A stretch of 5,831 bases of DNA from Campylobacteraceae bacterium (GTDB lineage Bacteria; Campylobacterota; Campylobacteria; Campylobacterales; Sulfurovaceae), in NCBI GenBank assembly GCA_026986355.1, contig JALSOO010000004.1:1-5831 (forward strand), written 5' to 3'. Under the pieces are notes generated by a model. It was not told the origin of the DNA, did not search any database, and saw nothing but the letters and a program-made list of their open reading frames with translations. Every line of letters starts with the position of its first letter. Position 1 is the first letter of the stretch. Of the stretch, positions 4,843 through 5,831 are shown one piece after another. The position numbers and the translations under genes were made by a program.

Positions 4843-5831
4843 ATGGCACTATTTGGAACAGACGGCGTACGTGGTTTAGCAGGTGGAAAATTAAATGCAT
4901 TAAATGTTATGCGTTTAGCAATATCAGCAGGGATTCACTTACGAAAAACAAGTAAATACAATAAGATATTAGTTGGAAAAGATACACGAAAATCAGGTTA
5001 TATGATAGAGAATGCTCTAGTTTCAGGATTGACTGCCGTTGGTTTTGATGTAATTCAAATAGGACCTATGCCTACACCTGCTATAGCTTTTATTACTGAA
5101 AATATGCGTTGTGATGCAGGAATTATGATTACAGCATCGCATAATCCCTATTACGATAATGGGATTAAATTTTTTGGTGCAGAGGGTAATAAATTGGGTA
5201 AAGAGTGTGAAGAGGAGATAGAGAAAATCTACAACTCTCAATCTGTTATAGATAACGCATTTGTAACAAAAAAAGAGATAGGTCGTTCTAAACGTATTGA
5301 TGATGTTATTGGTCGTTATATTGTTCATATAAAAAACTCTTTTCCAAATCATTACTCTCTATATGGCAAGAGAATTGTTGTCGATTGTGCCAACGGTGCA
5401 TCATATATTGTAGCTCCAACCGTACTAGAAGAGTTAGGTGCAGAGGTTATCATTATGGCAAACAGACCTAATGGATACAATATCAATACAAACTGTGGAG
5501 CAATGCACCCAGAACTCTTATCTCAAAAGGTTATTGAGACACGTGCAGATATAGGAATTGCCCTTGATGGAGATGCAGATAGAATCGTAGTAGTAGATGA
5601 GAGAGGAGAGGTAGTTGATGGAGACAAGCTTATTGGTGCGTTAGCAATTCATCTAAAAAATGAGAAAAAATTATCTAATGACAAAGTAGTAGCTACGGTT
5701 ATGAGTAACCAAGGGTTAGAGGAGTATCTAGCATCTCATGGAATTACACTAGAGAGAAGTGATGTAGGAGACAAACATGTATTAGAGGTAATGAAAAAGA
5801 TTGGTTCAAACTTTGGTGGAGAGCAGAGTGG
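4843..5831 (+). CDS. glmM: Phosphoglucosamine mutase, N-terminal part (cut by window end)
   Basis: GlmM converts glucosamine-6-phosphate to glucosamine-1-phosphate, the step that feeds UDP-GlcNAc, peptidoglycan and lipopolysaccharide synthesis in the cytoplasm. From ATG at 4843 the frame is open for 329 codons to the right edge; a full enzyme has about 445 residues, so roughly the last quarter is missing. The start MALFGTDGVRG is the typical GlmM N-terminus. The catalytic serine loop TASHNP has the phosphorylated serine at S99. The metal-binding loop DGDADR has D242, D244 and D246. The sugar-binding loop begins as GGEQS at 325-329, cut before its usual GH. These loops in this order, with GlmM-type rather than PGM/PMM-type sequence, make the call secure. 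The ATG is supported by AGAGG nine bases upstream. The gene is divergent from thrS, and its leader holds a 22-bp palindrome that may control it. Confidence 0.97.
   Translation, partial: MALFGTDGVRGLAGGKLNALNVMRLAISAGIHLRKTSKYNKILVGKDTRKSGYMIENALVSGLTAVGFDVIQIGPMPTPAIAFITENMRCDAGIMITASHNPYYDNGIKFFGAEGNKLGKECEEEIEKIYNSQSVIDNAFVTKKEIGRSKRIDDVIGRYIVHIKNSFPNHYSLYGKRIVVDCANGASYIVAPTVLEELGAEVIIMANRPNGYNINTNCGAMHPELLSQKVIETRADIGIALDGDADRIVVVDERGEVVDGDKLIGALAIHLKNEKKLSNDKVVATVMSNQGLEEYLASHGITLERSDVGDKHVLEVMKKIGSNFGGEQS

Noticed and set aside
5023..5352. Minus-strand open frame of 109 codons opposite glmM
   Set aside because: It overlaps the catalytic part of GlmM, whose frame carries all the expected motifs. 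The antisense product shows no recognisable domain.

Overview
The window is AT-rich, gene-dense bacterial DNA. It looks like a member of the Campylobacterota (the former Epsilonproteobacteria). The ThrRS is of the short type, with no full TGS domain, that I associate with Campylobacter and Helicobacter. The NrdB tail (SNFFE..VSNYAK..DDF) resembles the Helicobacter one as I remember it. Promoter -10 boxes are near-consensus TATAAT with weak -35 elements. I place it nearer the free-living sulfur-oxidising or hydrogen-oxidising genera (Sulfurovum/Sulfurimonas-like) than the host-associated ones, but this is an inference with no database search behind it.

Layout, left to right. (1) Positions 1-1184, plus strand: the 3' part of a polytopic membrane protein, followed 11 bases later by a small SufT/PaaD-like (DUF59) Fe-S assembly protein, apparently one operon. 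(2) Positions 1185-2274, plus strand: nrdB, the beta subunit of class I ribonucleotide reductase, with its own promoter. (3) A short convergent gap at 2275-2323 with a perfect 8-bp hairpin. (4) Positions 2324-4686, minus strand: thrS followed by infC, overlapping at a TTGA junction. Both genes start with TTG and have nearly identical initiation regions. (5) A 156-base divergent intergenic region at 4687-4842 with a likely thrS promoter, a leader hairpin, and a perfect 22-bp palindrome running into the glmM ribosome binding site. (6) From 4843 to the right edge, plus strand: the first 329 codons of glmM, phosphoglucosamine mutase.

Most genes are housekeeping: dNTP synthesis, translation initiation and tRNA charging, and cell-wall UDP-GlcNAc synthesis. 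No mobile element, CRISPR array, phage gene, rRNA or tRNA gene is visible. The least ordinary points are an extra residue between two conserved metal ligands of NrdB (E-x3-H instead of E-x2-H), the palindrome that would cover the glmM Shine-Dalgarno in RNA, the twin UUG initiation regions of thrS and infC, and the unexplained pairing of a histidine-bearing membrane protein with a lone Fe-S assembly factor. I see no convincing new multi-gene system.
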